Shown piece by piece: positions 34,106 to 43,023 of a stretch of 64,000 nucleotides of DNA; the first letter of the stretch is position 1; each line of letters starts with the position of its first letter. The position numbers were made by a program, and so were the translations under genes. The notes under the pieces were generated by a model. The model was not told where the DNA came from and ran no database searches. It worked only from the letters and a program-made list of their open reading frames with translations. The stretch lies in assembly GCA_944379995.1 (NCBI GenBank), contig CALWGF010000007.1, positions 1 to 64,000 on the forward strand, written 5' to 3'. The DNA comes from an uncultured Clostridia bacterium (GTDB lineage: Bacteria; Bacillota; Clostridia; Lachnospirales; Anaerotignaceae).

Positions 34106-35104
34106 ATAGAAGATAGAATTATTACTGCGGGATTTAGAGATGAAGACGTTGAAAATGAGCCTAAACTTCGTCCTCAAAGTCTTGAGTCATATATAGGTCA
34201 AGAAAATGTAAAAAGTAATATGAAAGTATTTATTGAGGCTGCAAAAGGTAGAGGAGAACCTTTAGACCATGTTCTTCTTTATGGACCTCCGGGACTAGGA
34301 AAAACAACCCTTTCAAATATTATTGCAAATGAAATGGGTGTAAATATAAAAACAACATCAGGACCAGCAATAGAACGTCCAGGAGATATGGCAGCAATAC
34401 TTAATAGCCTTGGTGAAGGTGATATACTTTTTATAGATGAAATACATAGGCTTAACAGAATGATAGAAGAAATACTTTATCCTGCTATGGAGGATTTTGT
34501 TATTGATATTGTTATAGGTAAGGGTGCAGGTGCAAGAAGTGTAAGACTTGACCTTCCTAAATTTACACTTATTGGTGCTACAACAAGAATAGGTCTTCTT
34601 ACAGCACCTTTAAGAGACCGTTTTGGTGTTATACATAGACTTGAGCCTTATAATATATCACAGCTTAAAACAATTATAAAACGTTCTTCTGGTGTTTTAG
34701 ATATACCTATTGATGATGCAGGTGCTGAAGAAATAGCACGTCGTTCAAGAGGTACACCAAGAATTGCAAATAGATTGTTAAAAAGAGTTCGTGATTTTGC
34801 ACAAGTTAAGTATGATGGAAGCATTACAGAAGAAGTATCAAAATATGCTCTTGACCTTTTGGAAGTTGATAAAATGGGGCTTGATAATGTAGATAGAAAA
34901 ATGCTTCTTGCAATGATAGAGAAATTCGGAGGAGGTCCTGTTGGAGTTGATACTCTTGCAGTTTCTATAAGTGAGGAGTCCGAAACAATAGAAGATGTAT
35001 ATGAACCATATCTTATACAGCTTGGATATATTCAAAGAACACCAAGAGGGCGTATTGTAACTGAAAGTGGATATAATCATTTTGGTCTTAGTTATTTAAA
35101 ATAA
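34106..35104 (+). CDS. ruvB: Holliday junction branch migration ATPase RuvB
   Basis: A hexameric AAA+ motor of about 332 residues driving branch migration with RuvA. Walker A is [20 protein letters not shown] near residue 60, Walker [13 protein letters not shown] near 110, sensor [18 protein letters not shown] near 160, and the C-terminal winged helix ends [23 protein letters not shown] (here [19 protein letters not shown]). There is no ATG. GGTGAT lies 4 bases before an ATA at 34106, the same geometry as other genes here, and starting there yields [10 protein letters not shown], the usual RuvB N-terminus. The nearest standard codon is GTG at 34097, which overlaps the ribosome binding site. 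Confidence 0.93.
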   Translation: MEDRIITAGFRDEDVENEPKLRPQSLESYIGQENVKSNMKVFIEAAKGRGEPLDHVLLYGPPGLGKTTLSNIIANEMGVNIKTTSGPAIERPGDMAAILNSLGEGDILFIDEIHRLNRMIEEILYPAMEDFVIDIVIGKGAGARSVRLDLPKFTLIGATTRIGLLTAPLRDRFGVIHRLEPYNISQLKTIIKRSSGVLDIPIDDAGAEEIARRSRGTPRIANRLLKRVRDFAQVKYDGSITEEVSKYALDLLEVDKMGLDNVDRKMLLAMIEKFGGGPVGVDTLAVSISEESETIEDVYEPYLIQLGYIQRTPRGRIVTESGYNHFGLSYLK

Positions 35105-35149
35105 TAAAATTCGATTAGGGTTTAGAAATAATAAGGAGTAGTTAGGGTT

Positions 35150-35410
35150 ATGAGAATTGAAGTTGAAGAATTTATATTACAAGTAAAAGATGAACTCCTC
35201 TGTTTTGAAGGAATGGAAATGAAAGCAGAACAATGGGAAAAAGAATTTAGAGAATGGCTTAAAACTTCTAAAGCTAAAAAACAGATTATGGAGTCAAAAG
35301 GTAAATTCTGTATTGGAATTAAAGATGAAGAAGAAATATTTGAAGTTGCTGACTCATATATTGATGCAATAAGTGAAAATAATGTAGCTAAATATTGGAA
35401 TGAATTTTAA
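35150..35410 (+). CDS. Hypothetical protein, 86 residues
   Basis: Not recognised. A small, strongly charged, probably helical protein (MRIEVEEFILQVKDELLCFEGMEMKAEQWEKEFREWL...), with no membrane segment, signal peptide or metal motif apart from two isolated cysteines. The first ATG has AAGGAG about 15 bases upstream, a longer spacing than usual. It follows ruvB by 45 bases and ends at a strong terminator, so it is probably the last gene of the ruvAB unit. Codon use is host-like. Confidence 0.7.
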   Translation: MRIEVEEFILQVKDELLCFEGMEMKAEQWEKEFREWLKTSKAKKQIMESKGKFCIGIKDEEEIFEVADSYIDAISENNVAKYWNEF

Positions 35411-35421
35411 TATTATAAAAC

Positions 35422-35452
35422 AAAAAGCCTTTGATTTTTCAAAGGCTTTTTG
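35422..35452 (+). terminator. Terminator of the ruvAB unit
   Basis: AAAAAGCCTTTGAA-type stem (AAAAAGCCTTTGA / TCAAAGGCTTTTT) with a short T loop and a T run. Confidence 0.88.
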
Positions 35453-35468
35453 TTTTAAGAGGAGAATA

Positions 35469-35885
35469 TTAATTATTTTTAGCTTTTTCAAGTGTTTCTT
35501 CTATTGCATCAATAATAAGACTGCCTGTTATTTCTGCTTCTTCTGGTATTGTTACTTTTGATATATCCTGAAGTTTTACAACTTCATCACCTATATATTC
35601 TGCTGTTGTTTCAAAAAGTGGATAGAAAACAGGTATTGCTTCAGCAGTATGTACAAGCTTTACGGATTTTATTTCTGTTTCGTCAACAGTAAGTTCAATA
35701 TTAAGATTTTCATTATTTACATCAATACTTGAGGTGTATACACCGGGTATATATGTTGATGTACTTTCGTTATGTGGTATTAGAAAATATATTATAGCTA
35801 TAATAAGTATTGTACCAAGTATTGCAAAAATAGCTGTCTTTATAAGTTCTTTAAATTTTACAACCATAAAGCGTGTTTTTGCCAT
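35469..35885 (-). CDS. Membrane-anchored FMN-binding-domain-like protein
   Basis: A 138-residue protein with one N-terminal transmembrane segment (TAIFAILGTILIIAIIYFLI, near residues 17-36) and an extracellular domain. IPGVYTSSIDVNNENLNIELTVDETEIKSVKLV and ISKVTIPEEAEITGSLIIDAIEETLEKAK follow the pattern of the FMN_bind domain seen in RnfG/NqrC-like proteins, but the SGAT motif that accepts covalent FMN is missing, so it may not bind flavin. GGGAGGGG precedes the ATG. It is divergent from addB; its function is unknown. Confidence 0.68.
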   Translation of the reverse strand: MAKTRFMVVKFKELIKTAIFAILGTILIIAIIYFLIPHNESTSTYIPGVYTSSIDVNNENLNIELTVDETEIKSVKLVHTAEAIPVFYPLFETTAEYIGDEVVKLQDISKVTIPEEAEITGSLIIDAIEETLEKAKNN

Positions 35886-35998
35886 TAAAAAGCCCCTCCC
35901 TTAATTACCATAGTTAATATATTCTATTTTGCTGTACCTTGTTTTATGATTAATGTATAATAAATATTAGCTTTAAAATATTTTGGAGGTGAATTTTT

Positions 35999-38900
35999 AT
36001 GTCTTTAAGATTTATAATAGGACGTTCAGGAAGTGGAAAGACAGATTATATTATAAATGAGATTTTAAATAAACAGAATATAGGATTAAATGCAATATAT
36101 ATTGTTCCGGAGCAGTTTTCTTTGCAAGCTGAAAAAGACCTTTCACAAAAAGCAAGTGGTGGCGGTATATTATCAGCAGAAGTTCTTACATTTGGTCGTC
36201 TTTCTCATAGAGTAGCTGTTGAAAAAGGTGGAAAAATGCGAGAAGTACTTGACGAAACCAATAAATCAATGGTTCTTAGAAAAATTATATTTGATAATGA
36301 AGAAAGCCTTGTATATTATAAAAATTCTATTGATAAAAAAGGTTTTATGGAACAGCTTTCAATGACTGTAAAAGAGTTCTATAACTATGGTATTGATAAA
36401 GAAAAATTATTAAAACTTGAAGAAAGTGTTGATGAAAATTCTGTAATAAGAATGAAAATAAAAGATATTATTACAATATTACAAGGATACGAGGGGTATA
36501 TAAAAGAAAAATATATATCTTCAGATGAAAAACTTGATATACTTACAAATAATATAAAAAATTCTGATTTAATAAGTAATTCATATATTTATATAGATGG
36601 ATTTTATGTTTTTACACCACAAGAAATAAATGTAATAAGTGAACTTTCAAAATATGCAAAAGATGTATATATATCATTACCTATGGATAAATATACTTAT
36701 TATGATAAAAATCCATATATAGTAAAATTATTTTTTGAACCACTTAATTCATGTAGAAAAATTATTAATAAGGTTTCTGAAAATGGTATAAAAGTTTTAG
36801 ACCCTATTATATTTTATGATAATAAAAGAGCAGTTAATGAAGGTATAAAACATTTAGAGAGATATTTTAATTTTTACCCACCAAAAATTTCAGATAATTA
36901 TAATGGAATTAAAATATTTTCAACAGATAATAAATATGATGAAGTTGAAAACTGTGCTATTAATATAATTAAAATGGTAAGAGATGAAAATATAAAGTTT
37001 AATGAAATAGCTATTCTTATGAGAAATATAAGAGATTATGAAAGTCATATAAAAACAATATTTTCAGAATATAAAATACCTGTATTTATAGATATTAAAG
37101 ATGAAATTATATCACAGCCTATAATTGAGCTTGTAAGAAGTATTGTTGATATAGTTGTTCGTGATTTTTCTTATGAAAGTATGTTCAGATTTTTAAAAAC
37201 TGGACTTGTACCTATAAATAGAGATGATATTGATATAATAGAAAATTATGTACTTGCTTATGGTATAAAAGGTTATAAATGGCATAATGATATATGGGAA
37301 TATGGATTTAAAAAAGATGAAAATAGTGAAGAAAAAGAAAATATAAATCGTATAAAATCTGAAGTTTTGAATTGTATAAAACCATTTTATGAAAGTATAT
37401 CTTTAAATAAAAAATATAATATAAATGAATTTATAAAAGCTATTTATATAACACTTAAAAATATGAATATATCTTCAATTATATCAAATAGGGTTAATAT
37501 TCTTAAAGAAAATAATGATATAGGTAAGGCAGAAGAATACAAACAAGTTTGGAAAATAATGAATGATATTTTTGAGGGAATGAGTACATTTTTAGGTGAT
37601 GAAAATATGACTGTATCAGAGTTTTCAAAAATACTTGATGCAGGTTTTTCAGAATGTAAATTTGCCATAGTTCCTCCTACTATTGATAGTATTATAGTTG
37701 GTGATATTGAAAGAACAAGATTGCCAAATATAAAAGCTGTATTTGTAATAGGTGTTAATGAAGGTGTTTTGCCTTCACCTTCAGAAAGTCAAGGTATATT
37801 TACAGACATTGAAAGAGATATAATAGATGAAAAAGGAATTGAACTTTCTTCTGATGGAAAAAGAAAGGCTTTTGAAGAACAATTTCTTATTTATACATCA
37901 ATAACAAAACCTTCTCATTATATTTATATGAGTTATAGAAAAAGTGATATTGATGGAAAAGCATTAAGACCTTCATCATTAATAAATAAAATAAAAAGCC
38001 TTTTTAGTAATATAGAGGTGATTGAATATGATAAAAATAGTATTGAAAATATAGTTTCTCCTATTCCTGTATTACATAAACTTGGTGAAAATCTAAGGGT
38101 TATTACAGAAGGTGAAAATAACGAATTTTGGAAAGATGTAATGGCTTATTATAATGAAAATGAAGTATGGTCTAATAAGGTTAATACTATTATAAACTCA
38201 TTGTATGACAAAAATATATCTGAAAAACTTAGTAATGATACTGTTAAAAGAATTTATAATGGAAAACTTTATTCAAGTATATCAAGACTTGAAAGATATG
38301 TAAGTTGTCCATATTCATATTTTATAGAATATGTTCTTTCTGCAAAAGAAAGAAAATTATATGAGCTTGGAACTCCGGATTTAGGTTATCTTTTCCATGG
38401 AATACTTGAAAGTTTTTCTTTGAAAATGGCTGAAAATAATAAAAATTGGCAAAATATAACTGTTGGAGAAACAGATAAACTTATAAGTGAGGCGGTATCA
38501 GAAAATGCACCTAAATTGGGAAATGAAATATTGTTAAGTACAGCTTCTCGTAGGTATCTTATAAAACGTCTTGAAAGAATATCAAAAAGAGCCGCAAAAA
38601 CTCTTACAGGTCATGTTCAAAGTGGTACATTTAAGCCTTATGGATTTGAAATGGAATTTGGTATAGATGGTGTTATGCCACCTATTGTAATTGAACTTTC
38701 AAATGGCGAAAAAATAATTATGAACGGAAAAATAGATAGGGTTGACGTTCTTGATAAAGACGGAAAAAGATATGTAAAAATAATTGATTATAAATCAGGA
38801 ACAAAAGCTTTTAGTATTCAAGATATATATTATGGCTTGCAATTACAACTTATGATATATATTGATGCCCTTATAAAAAATATGGGTAAAGATGAAAATT

Positions 38901-39415
38901 TACTTCCGGCAGGTGTTTTTTATTTCAGAATACAAGACCCAATAACAAAATCTGTTTCAGAAATGACAGGTGAAGAAATAGAAAATAAACTCTTGAAAGA
39001 ACTTAAAATGTCAGGACTTGTGCTTAATAATGAAACAGTATTTGAAGGTCTTGATGAAAATCTTAAAAATGGCGGAACATCTGATATTGTACCAGTTGCA
39101 TATGGTTCTAAAGGTCAACTTAAAAAGAGTGGAACATCAGTAGCTTCAGAAGATGATTATTTAAGTCTTATGAAATTTACAGGTGAAAAAGCTAAGAGTA
39201 TAGGTGAAAGTATACTTGATGGTAATATAGATATAAAGCCATATAAAAGTAAAGATATGACACCTTGTAAGTATTGTAATTATCATTCTATATGCCGTTT
39301 TGACTCCAATATGCCTGAAAATAATTATAATAAACTTAATGATATAAAAGACGAAGAAATATGGGAAGAAATAAGAAAAACATGTAATGTTATATGTGAA
39401 GATAAGAAAGAGTGA
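35999..39415 (+). CDS. addB: ATP-dependent helicase/deoxyribonuclease subunit B
   Basis: The 1138-residue AddB subunit of the AddAB (RecBCD-type) double-strand-break end-processing complex. The Walker A IIGRSGSGKTDY lies at residues 7-17; the nuclease domain near residues 900-1000 has FEMEFGIDG, GKIDRVD and IIDYKSGTKAFS. Four Fe-S cysteines are split between YVSCPYSYF near residue 770 and CKYCNYHSICRF near residue 1090, as in B. subtilis AddB. GGAGGTGAATTTTT precedes the ATG. addA, normally adjacent, is not downstream: a PHP gene starts 4 bases after the stop. Confidence 0.94.
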   Translation: MSLRFIIGRSGSGKTDYIINEILNKQNIGLNAIYIVPEQFSLQAEKDLSQKASGGGILSAEVLTFGRLSHRVAVEKGGKMREVLDETNKSMVLRKIIFDNEESLVYYKNSIDKKGFMEQLSMTVKEFYNYGIDKEKLLKLEESVDENSVIRMKIKDIITILQGYEGYIKEKYISSDEKLDILTNNIKNSDLISNSYIYIDGFYVFTPQEINVISELSKYAKDVYISLPMDKYTYYDKNPYIVKLFFEPLNSCRKIINKVSENGIKVLDPIIFYDNKRAVNEGIKHLERYFNFYPPKISDNYNGIKIFSTDNKYDEVENCAINIIKMVRDENIKFNEIAILMRNIRDYESHIKTIFSEYKIPVFIDIKDEIISQPIIELVRSIVDIVVRDFSYESMFRFLKTGLVPINRDDIDIIENYVLAYGIKGYKWHNDIWEYGFKKDENSEEKENINRIKSEVLNCIKPFYESISLNKKYNINEFIKAIYITLKNMNISSIISNRVNILKENNDIGKAEEYKQVWKIMNDIFEGMSTFLGDENMTVSEFSKILDAGFSECKFAIVPPTIDSIIVGDIERTRLPNIKAVFVIGVNEGVLPSPSESQGIFTDIERDIIDEKGIELSSDGKRKAFEEQFLIYTSITKPSHYIYMSYRKSDIDGKALRPSSLINKIKSLFSNIEVIEYDKNSIENIVSPIPVLHKLGENLRVITEGENNEFWKDVMAYYNENEVWSNKVNTIINSLYDKNISEKLSNDTVKRIYNGKLYSSISRLERYVSCPYSYFIEYVLSAKERKLYELGTPDLGYLFHGILESFSLKMAENNKNWQNITVGETDKLISEAVSENAPKLGNEILLSTASRRYLIKRLERISKRAAKTLTGHVQSGTFKPYGFEMEFGIDGVMPPIVIELSNGEKIIMNGKIDRVDVLDKDGKRYVKIIDYKSGTKAFSIQDIYYGLQLQLMIYIDALIKNMGKDENLLPAGVFYFRIQDPITKSVSEMTGEEIENKLLKELKMSGLVLNNETVFEGLDENLKNGGTSDIVPVAYGSKGQLKKSGTSVASEDDYLSLMKFTGEKAKSIGESILDGNIDIKPYKSKDMTPCKYCNYHSICRFDSNMPENNYNKLNDIKDEEIWEEIRKTCNVICEDKKE

Positions 39416-39419
39416 TTAT

Positions 39420-40277
39420 ATGAGCGATTATTTGATTGATATGCATTGTCATACAACTGCATCTGATGGTAGTCTTACACCAACAGAAATTGTTAAACTT
39501 GCAAAAGAAAGTGGTTTGAAGGCTATTGCAATTACAGACCATGATACAACAGATGGTATTGACGAAGCATTAGAGGCAGGAGAAAAATATAATATTGAGG
39601 TTATAAAAGGTATTGAATTTGCGGCCTTATATGATACTGATACAGAATTAGAAATTCATATACTTGGATATTTTATTGACCATAAAAATAAAGAGTTTAA
39701 AGAAGTTTTAAAGTCTATAACAGAGGCAAGAGAAAATAGAAATATACTTATGATTGAAAAATTAAGAAAAATAGGTATTGATATTACAATAGAAGATGTA
39801 AATGAGAATGCAGGTGGGGAGATAATTACAAGAGCTCATTTTGCAAATGTTTTACAGAAAAAAGGATATGTAAAATCAAAAAATGAGGCATTTTCTTATT
39901 TTCTTTCACCAGGAAAAGCTGGCTATGTAAGGAGAGAATTTGTTACACCTAAAGTTTGTATAGATGCTATAAAAAATGCAGGTGGAGTAGCTTTCCTTGC
40001 ACACCCAACACTTTATAAAATGAGTTATGAACAGATAGAAAATGCTTTAAAATATCTTAAAGAATTAGGACTTGTAGGAGTGGAAAGTGAGTATTCAACA
40101 TATTCTCCTGAACAAGAAAGAAATATAAAGAAAATTGCTAAAAAGCTTGATTTATTAATAAGTGGTGGAAGCGATTTTCATGGAAATTATAAACCGGATA
40201 TAAAAATTGGTACAGGAATGGGCAATTTAAAAATACCATATGACTATATTGAAAAAATAAAGTTTAGTATTTTATAA
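39420..40277 (+). CDS. PHP domain metal-dependent phosphoesterase (RNase AM/YciV-like)
   Basis: A 285-residue PHP-superfamily hydrolase. Metal ligands are seen in DMHCHTTASDGSLTP at the N-terminus, AIAITDHDTTDG near 35, GIEFAALYD, AFLAHPTLY near 195, and SGGSDFHGN near 260. The layout fits the YciV/TrpH-like group, which removes 5' phosphate from 3',5'-nucleoside bisphosphates or trims short RNAs; that activity is by family. The ATG at 39420 lies 4 bases after the addB stop, so expression is probably coupled to addB. Confidence 0.9.
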   Translation: MSDYLIDMHCHTTASDGSLTPTEIVKLAKESGLKAIAITDHDTTDGIDEALEAGEKYNIEVIKGIEFAALYDTDTELEIHILGYFIDHKNKEFKEVLKSITEARENRNILMIEKLRKIGIDITIEDVNENAGGEIITRAHFANVLQKKGYVKSKNEAFSYFLSPGKAGYVRREFVTPKVCIDAIKNAGGVAFLAHPTLYKMSYEQIENALKYLKELGLVGVESEYSTYSPEQERNIKKIAKKLDLLISGGSDFHGNYKPDIKIGTGMGNLKIPYDYIEKIKFSIL

Positions 40278-40346
40278 CATTTTGTAATTGAATACTAAAA
40301 TAAATTGCACTATCTTTAACAAAAAATTTTATATATAAAAAAATTG

Positions 40347-40375
40347 TTGACTTATGGTTTTCCATATGTTACTAT
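40347..40375 (+). promoter_or_regulatory. Promoter of the polyamine operon leader
   Basis: TTGACT (40347-40352), a 17-base spacer and TACTAT (40370-40375). It implies a transcript starting near 40382, about 400 bases before speD. Confidence 0.5.
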
Positions 40376-40381
40376 TCTTTC

Positions 40382-40752
40382 GTATGAAGATGAATTTTAT
40401 GAAAGTCTTTATGCAAATATTGTCGACCGCCCTATGTATTTAGGGAAATGGCCATACGGACAGCCGGGTCGAAAGCCGATAAACTTGGTAACTTTCGTTG
40501 CCTTATTGATTGAGTTAAAAGCTCAAATTTTATAAGTTGGTTCCTTTATAACCGGTGTGAAACGACACAAACTTGTGAAACGGTCAATAAGAGTAGTAAA
40601 AGTAAGATATTTGCTATATAGACTCTAATTAATTTATCTGTAATCATATATATAAATAAAATATAGGCATATTATGTGCTTTATTGTTCTGTATATAAAT
40701 TCGGATATTCTGACGCAAGCAATGTGAGTGTTTACATTGTTTGCGTTTTTTT
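40382..40752 (+). ncRNA. Candidate structured leader RNA of the speD operon
   Basis: The 508-base gap before speD holds a G+C-richer block. GACCG (40425-40429) can pair with CGGTC (40581-40585), closing a multibranched domain with hairpins CCCTA/TAGGG (40430-40445), CGAAAG/CTTTCG (40470-40497), TTGAG/CTCAA (40510-40526), GGTT/AACC (40539-40553) and CACA/TGTG (40566-40577); the 9-mer TGTGAAACG occurs twice (40556, 40574). A terminator ends the leader just before speD. No known riboswitch consensus was recognised. The block also contains an open frame of about 60 codons, so a decayed foreign coding fragment is an alternative. Confidence 0.4.
40713..40752 (+). terminator. Strong terminator just before speD
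   Basis: ACGCAAGCAATGT (40713-40725) pairs with ACATTGTTTGCGT (40734-40746) through 13 bp with one G-U, followed by T7. It lies 34 bases before the speD start and after a promoter, so it either attenuates the operon or ends a separate small RNA. Confidence 0.85.
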
Positions 40753-40785
40753 GTGCACAAATAAAGAAAAGGAAGAAATATAACT

Positions 40786-41544
40786 ATGGAGCAGAAATTA
40801 AAACTTTATGGATTTAATAATCTTACAAAAGCTCTCAGTTTTAATATATATGATGTATGTTATGCAAAAACACCAAGAGAGCAAAAGGATTATATTGCAT
40901 ATATAGATGAGCAGTATAATTCAGAACGTCTTACAAATATTCTTACAAGTCTTGCAGATATGATAGGTGCAACAGTACTTAATGTTTCAAGACAGGATTA
41001 TGAACCGCAAGGAGCATCAGTAACAATACTTATTGCTGAGGACTCAATGGTTCCAAGTGGCGAAGTACAGCTTGGTCATCTTGATAAAAGTCATATAACT
41101 GTACATACATATCCCGAATATCACCCAGAAACTTGTATAGCTACATTTAGGGTTGATATAGATATAGCTACTTGTGGTCATATTACACCGCTTTCAACTC
41201 TTGATTTTTTAATAGGTTCTTTTGACTCTGATATTATAACAATGGATTATAGAGTAAGAGGTTTTACAAGAGATGTAGCGGGAAAAAAACTTTTTATGGA
41301 CCATAAAATAACATCAATACAGGATTATATTGCTGATGAAACTCTTGAAATATATGATTCTGTTGATATAAATGTTTATAGTGCAAATCTGTTCCATACA
41401 AAAATGCTTATTAAAGATATTGATTTACAAAATTATCTTTTTAATACAGATGTATATGAATTGCCACCAAGAACAAGACTTTCTATAATGAATAGCCTTA
41501 GACAAGAAATGATAGAAATTTTTAACGGTAAAAATATATTTTAA
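40786..41544 (+). CDS. speD: S-adenosylmethionine decarboxylase proenzyme (long bacterial type)
   Basis: A 252-residue pyruvoyl enzyme that decarboxylates SAM to supply aminopropyl groups. It is the long, E. coli-like class: the self-cleavage site is LGHLDKSHITVHTYPE, with Ser102 expected to become the pyruvoyl group, and the conserved cysteine is in DIATCGHITPLSTLDFLIGSFDSDI near residue 130. AAAGGAAG precedes the ATG. It heads a six-gene operon for polyamine synthesis behind the long leader. Its product would feed SpeE, encoded two genes downstream. Confidence 0.95.
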   Translation: MEQKLKLYGFNNLTKALSFNIYDVCYAKTPREQKDYIAYIDEQYNSERLTNILTSLADMIGATVLNVSRQDYEPQGASVTILIAEDSMVPSGEVQLGHLDKSHITVHTYPEYHPETCIATFRVDIDIATCGHITPLSTLDFLIGSFDSDIITMDYRVRGFTRDVAGKKLFMDHKITSIQDYIADETLEIYDSVDINVYSANLFHTKMLIKDIDLQNYLFNTDVYELPPRTRLSIMNSLRQEMIEIFNGKNIF

Positions 41545-41564
41545 AGCTGTAAGGGGGAATAGCT

Positions 41565-43022
41565 TTGAATAAATTATCACAAAAAAATGCTCCTATTTAT
41601 GAAGCACTTGAAGAATTTAGAAAAAAGAGAATAGTACCATTTGATGTTCCGGGGCATAAAAGAGGCAGGGGAAATCCTGAACTTGTTAAACTTCTTGGAG
41701 AAAAATGTGTTGGTATAGATGTTAATTCTATGAAATGTCTTGATAATCTTTGTCACCCTGTATCTGTTATTCGTGATGCAGAAATTCTTGCAGCGGAGGC
41801 TTTTGGTGCTGACCATGCATTTTTAATGGTTGGAGGAACAACATCAGCTGTACAAAGTATGATACTTTCTGTTGTAAAAAAAGGTGAAAAAATTATACTT
41901 CCTAGAAACGTTCACAGAAGTGTTATAGGTTCACTTGTACTTTGTGGAGCAATACCTGTATATGTAAATCCTGAATGTGATAAAAGACTTGGAATACCTT
42001 TAGGAATGAAAGTTTCTGAAGTTGAAAAAGCAATAAAAGAAAATCCAGATGCAAAAGCTGTCCTTGTAAATAATCCTACATATTATGGTATATGTTCAAA
42101 TTTAAAAGCTATTGTTGATATTGCTCATAAAAATAATATGCTTTGTATTGCTGATGAAGCACATGGAACACATTTATATTTTGGAGAAAACTTACCTATA
42201 TCAGCAATGGCAGCCGGAGCTGACATGGCAGCCGTATCTATGCATAAATCAGGAGGAAGCCTTACACAAAGTTCATTATTGCTTTCAAAAAATACTGTTT
42301 CAGAAGGATATATACGACAGATTATAAATCTTACTCAAACAACAAGTGGCTCTTATCTTTTACTTTCAAGTCTTGATATTTCAAGAAGAAATCTTGCACT
42401 TAGAGGAAAAGAAAATTTTAAAAGAGTTATGGAAATATCAGAGTATGCAAGAAAAGAGATTAATAAAATAGGTGGATATTATGCATATTCTGATGAGCTT
42501 ATAAACGGTGACAGTATATATGATTTTGATAGAACAAAACTTTCAGTATTTACACTTGATATAGGTCTTGCAGGTATAGAAGTTTATGACCTTTTAAGAG
42601 ATGAATATGATATTCAAATAGAGTTTGGAGATTTAGGTAATATATTAGCTTATATTTCAATAGGTGATAGAGAAAGAGAAGTTGAACGTCTTGTAAGTGC
42701 TATGTCTGAAATAAAAAGAGTTCATTCAAAATCTAAAATGTATTTTACAGTTCCAGAATATATTTCACCTGTTGTTGAAATGTCGCCTAATATTGCTTTT
42801 TATGCAGATAAAGAGTCAGTACCTATTGAAAAGGCTAAAGATAGAATATGTAGTGAATTTGTTATGTGTTATCCTCCGGGTATTCCTATACTTGCACCAG
42901 GAGAACGTATAACAGATGAAATACTTGAATATATAAAATGTGCTAAAGAAATGGGCTGTTCAATGACAGGTACAGAAGACCCATATATTGAACGACTTAA
43001 TGTACTGAAAGGAGAGTTTTAA
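41565..43022 (+). CDS. speA: Arginine decarboxylase, aspartate-aminotransferase-fold (Orn/Lys/Arg family)
   Basis: A 485-residue PLP decarboxylase of the Orn/Lys/Arg decarboxylase class I family (fold type I), like B. subtilis SpeA. FDVPGHKRGRGNP marks the N-terminus, PLP contacts include VLVNNPTYYGICSNLKAI and ADEAHGTHLYFGENLP, and the PLP lysine is in SMHKSGGSLTQSS near residue 225. The agmatinase gene two cistrons away makes arginine the most likely substrate, giving agmatine; lysine or ornithine cannot be excluded from sequence. It starts at TTG with AAGGGGGAA upstream, 20 bases after speD. Confidence 0.9.
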   Translation: MNKLSQKNAPIYEALEEFRKKRIVPFDVPGHKRGRGNPELVKLLGEKCVGIDVNSMKCLDNLCHPVSVIRDAEILAAEAFGADHAFLMVGGTTSAVQSMILSVVKKGEKIILPRNVHRSVIGSLVLCGAIPVYVNPECDKRLGIPLGMKVSEVEKAIKENPDAKAVLVNNPTYYGICSNLKAIVDIAHKNNMLCIADEAHGTHLYFGENLPISAMAAGADMAAVSMHKSGGSLTQSSLLLSKNTVSEGYIRQIINLTQTTSGSYLLLSSLDISRRNLALRGKENFKRVMEISEYARKEINKIGGYYAYSDELINGDSIYDFDRTKLSVFTLDIGLAGIEVYDLLRDEYDIQIEFGDLGNILAYISIGDREREVERLVSAMSEIKRVHSKSKMYFTVPEYISPVVEMSPNIAFYADKESVPIEKAKDRICSEFVMCYPPGIPILAPGERITDEILEYIKCAKEMGCSMTGTEDPYIERLNVLKGEF

Positions 43023-43023
43023 T

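Noticed and set aside
40344..40535. A 63-codon open frame in the speD leader (contains YANIVDRPMYLGKWPYGQPGRKP)
   Set aside because: It would start within the presumed promoter and has no ribosome binding site, so it is not listed as a gene. Its composition is protein-like, so a decayed transposase fragment remains possible and is noted under the leader.
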